Origin: Geobacillus thermoleovorans | Lineage (GTDB): Bacteria; Bacillota; Bacilli; Bacillales; Anoxybacillaceae | Assembly (NCBI RefSeq): GCF_001610955.1 | Contig: NZ_CP014335.1 | Coordinates: forward strand, 2,303,001 to 2,367,000 | Length of the DNA: 64,000 bases | Reading direction: 5' to 3' | Shown here: positions 62,942 through 64,000 of the stretch, piece by piece | Layout of the letters: each line of letters begins with the position of its first letter | Position numbering within the stretch: position 1 is the first letter of the stretch | Translations under genes and position numbers: made by a program | Notes under the pieces: model-generated | Databases searched by the model: none | Seen by the model: only the letters and a program-made list of their open reading frames with translations | What the model was told of the DNA's origin: nothing

Positions 62942-63838
62942 TTATCGCTCCTTTCTCGGGCCGACCAAACGGATCACGGCAATGAAGAAAAACGAGATCA
63001 AGAGCAAAATGAGCGCCAATGTCCATAACGCGTTGTTCCATGGTGTTCCGTTGATCGTATTTGCCATATCCATCGTCAATACACTTGTTAACGTCGCCGT
63101 CGGGCTGTCAAGGCCTGAAGGCAGCTTAATCGTATTGCCGATCACCATCTGCACAGCAAGCGCCTCGCCAAACGCCCGCGCCAAGCCGAGAACGACGCCG
63201 GTGGCAATCCCGGCTTTCGCCGCCGGAACGATGACGCGGGAAATCGCCTGCCAACGCGTAGAGCCAAGCCCGTATGATGCTTCCATATACGTCATCGGGA
63301 CATTGGCCAAGGCGTCGGCCGCAATGCTGGTGATGGTCGGCAAAATCATCATACTAAGGACGATGATCCCCGCCAACAGACTAAAGCCGGAGCCTCCGAA
63401 CCATTCGCGCAAGAGCGGAACGAGAATCGTCACCCCAAGCCAGCCATACACCACCGACGGAATGCCGACAAGCAGCTCCAGCACCGGCTTGAGCAACGAA
63501 ACGAACCATTTGGGAGCGATAAAGTTCATGAAAATCGCCAACGCCAACGCGATCGGCGCACTGATCAACAAAGCGCCAAGCGAGACGAGCATCGAGCCAA
63601 CAATAAAAATGAGCGCCCCATACTTCGGCGGCGTGCCGTTTGGATCCCATTGCATCGAAAGCAACATGTCGGAAAGCGAAAGACCGCTGTCCGTAAAGGA
63701 CTGAATTCCCTTTACCGCCAAAAAGATGATCATCGTCACCGTAATCAGAACGATCAGCCAGCCGCAGATGACCGCAAACGTGCGGCCGATGTACTCTTCA
63801 AGCCAGCGATTCCGCCGTTTCGTATGCATTTGTTGCAT
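62942..63838 (-). CDS. pstC: Phosphate ABC transporter permease PstC
   Basis: Second permease of the phosphate importer, 298 residues with six membrane segments. The cytoplasmic coupling loop is EASYGLGSTRWQAISRVIVP, and ELLVGIPSVVYGWLGV is typical. Ribosome binding site GGAGGGATGAAGCC. It lies 57 bases after pstS, separated by a hairpin. Confidence 0.94.
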   Translation of the reverse strand: MQQMHTKRRNRWLEEYIGRTFAVICGWLIVLITVTMIIFLAVKGIQSFTDSGLSLSDMLLSMQWDPNGTPPKYGALIFIVGSMLVSLGALLISAPIALALAIFMNFIAPKWFVSLLKPVLELLVGIPSVVYGWLGVTILVPLLREWFGGSGFSLLAGIIVLSMMILPTITSIAADALANVPMTYMEASYGLGSTRWQAISRVIVPAAKAGIATGVVLGLARAFGEALAVQMVIGNTIKLPSGLDSPTATLTSVLTMDMANTINGTPWNNALWTLALILLLISFFFIAVIRLVGPRKER

Positions 63839-63859
63839 GGCTTCATCCCTCCATTGTCA

Positions 63860-63884
63860 AAGGCCGGCCTAACGAGCCGGCCTT
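63860..63884 (-). terminator. Hairpin between pstS and pstC
   Basis: Perfect nine-bp stem AAGGCCGGC/GCCGGCCTT with seven-base loop and only three Ts. Probably a leaky terminator or 3' end protector that lets pstS be made in excess of the permeases. Confidence 0.65.
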
Positions 63885-63894
63885 CCGCCCTTCT

Positions 63895-64000
63895 CTACTC
63901 CAATTCCGTCATCGGGATATACCCCATCTTTTTAACGGTCGGCGCAAATTCTTCGCTCTTGACAAAGTCGATAAACGCTCGCACTTCTTCCTTCGCTTCC
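63895..64000 (-). CDS. pstS: Phosphate-binding lipoprotein PstS (C-terminal end only)
   Basis: The last 34 residues of a frame read EAKEEVRAFIDFVKSEEFAP and end PMTELE, typical of PstS-type phosphate-binding proteins. The rest is outside the window. It is the first gene of [12 protein letters not shown] here. Confidence 0.85.
   Translation of the reverse strand, partial: EAKEEVRAFIDFVKSEEFAPTVKKMGYIPMTELE

Overview
The window is chromosomal DNA from a thermophilic, endospore-forming Bacillaceae, most likely Geobacillus or a close relative. The evidence is a GC-rich Firmicute composition, strong AGGAGG-type ribosome binding sites with frequent TTG and GTG starts, the full spoIIIA operon and other spore genes, a B12-dependent class II ribonucleotide reductase, and gene order that follows the Bacillus subtilis recN-to-pst region almost gene for gene. 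Most genes are on the minus strand. No tRNA, rRNA, CRISPR array, prophage or intact insertion sequence was seen. Comparisons with B. subtilis are from memory.

Layout: 1-10.5 kb holds recN (partial), argR, a TlyA-type methyltransferase, dxs, ispA, xseB, xseA, folD, nusB, an Asp23-family gene, accC and accB. 10.6-15.8 kb is spoIIIAH to spoIIIAA, the forespore-mother cell channel. 15.8-24.1 kb holds yqhV, efp, an M24 peptidase, figP/yqhR, yqhQ, yqhP, a patatin-like gene, mntR, a fragment that looks like splB, a repeat-bearing coiled-coil gene and a LysM-GH18 spore-cortex type hydrolase. 24.2-34.4 kb holds nrdJ behind a perfect NrdR-type palindrome, lipM, a rhodanese, a ROK repressor with a XylR-type operator on its promoter, and gcvT-gcvPA-gcvPB under a tandem glycine riboswitch. 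34.5-41.5 kb holds yqhH, yqhG, yqzE and the comG pseudopilus operon, which has about 200 bp of extra sequence between comGB and comGC. 41.6-54.5 kb is the yqg block: a SufR-like regulator, MidA-like methyltransferase, yqgX, yqgW, yqgT, glcK, yqgQ, spoVAF, rhomboid yqgP, yqgO, a DUF92 gene, yqgN, rpmG, yqzD and yqzC. 54.6-64 kb holds pstB, pbpA, an MFS gene, sodA, a broken chemotaxis receptor gene, yqgB, pstA, pstC and the end of pstS.

The less ordinary observations are: a promoter-to-terminator unit at 44.1 kb predicted to make a C-rich small RNA of about 85 nt with 13 nt of perfect complementarity to the mntR ribosome binding site; the NrdR palindrome; the phosphate transporter split so that pstB stands apart with its own PhoP box; a probable ATT start codon in spoIIIAD; relics of splB and of a chemotaxis receptor; and the absence of the aroQ and tapA-sipW-tasA/sinIR genes that sit here in B. 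subtilis.
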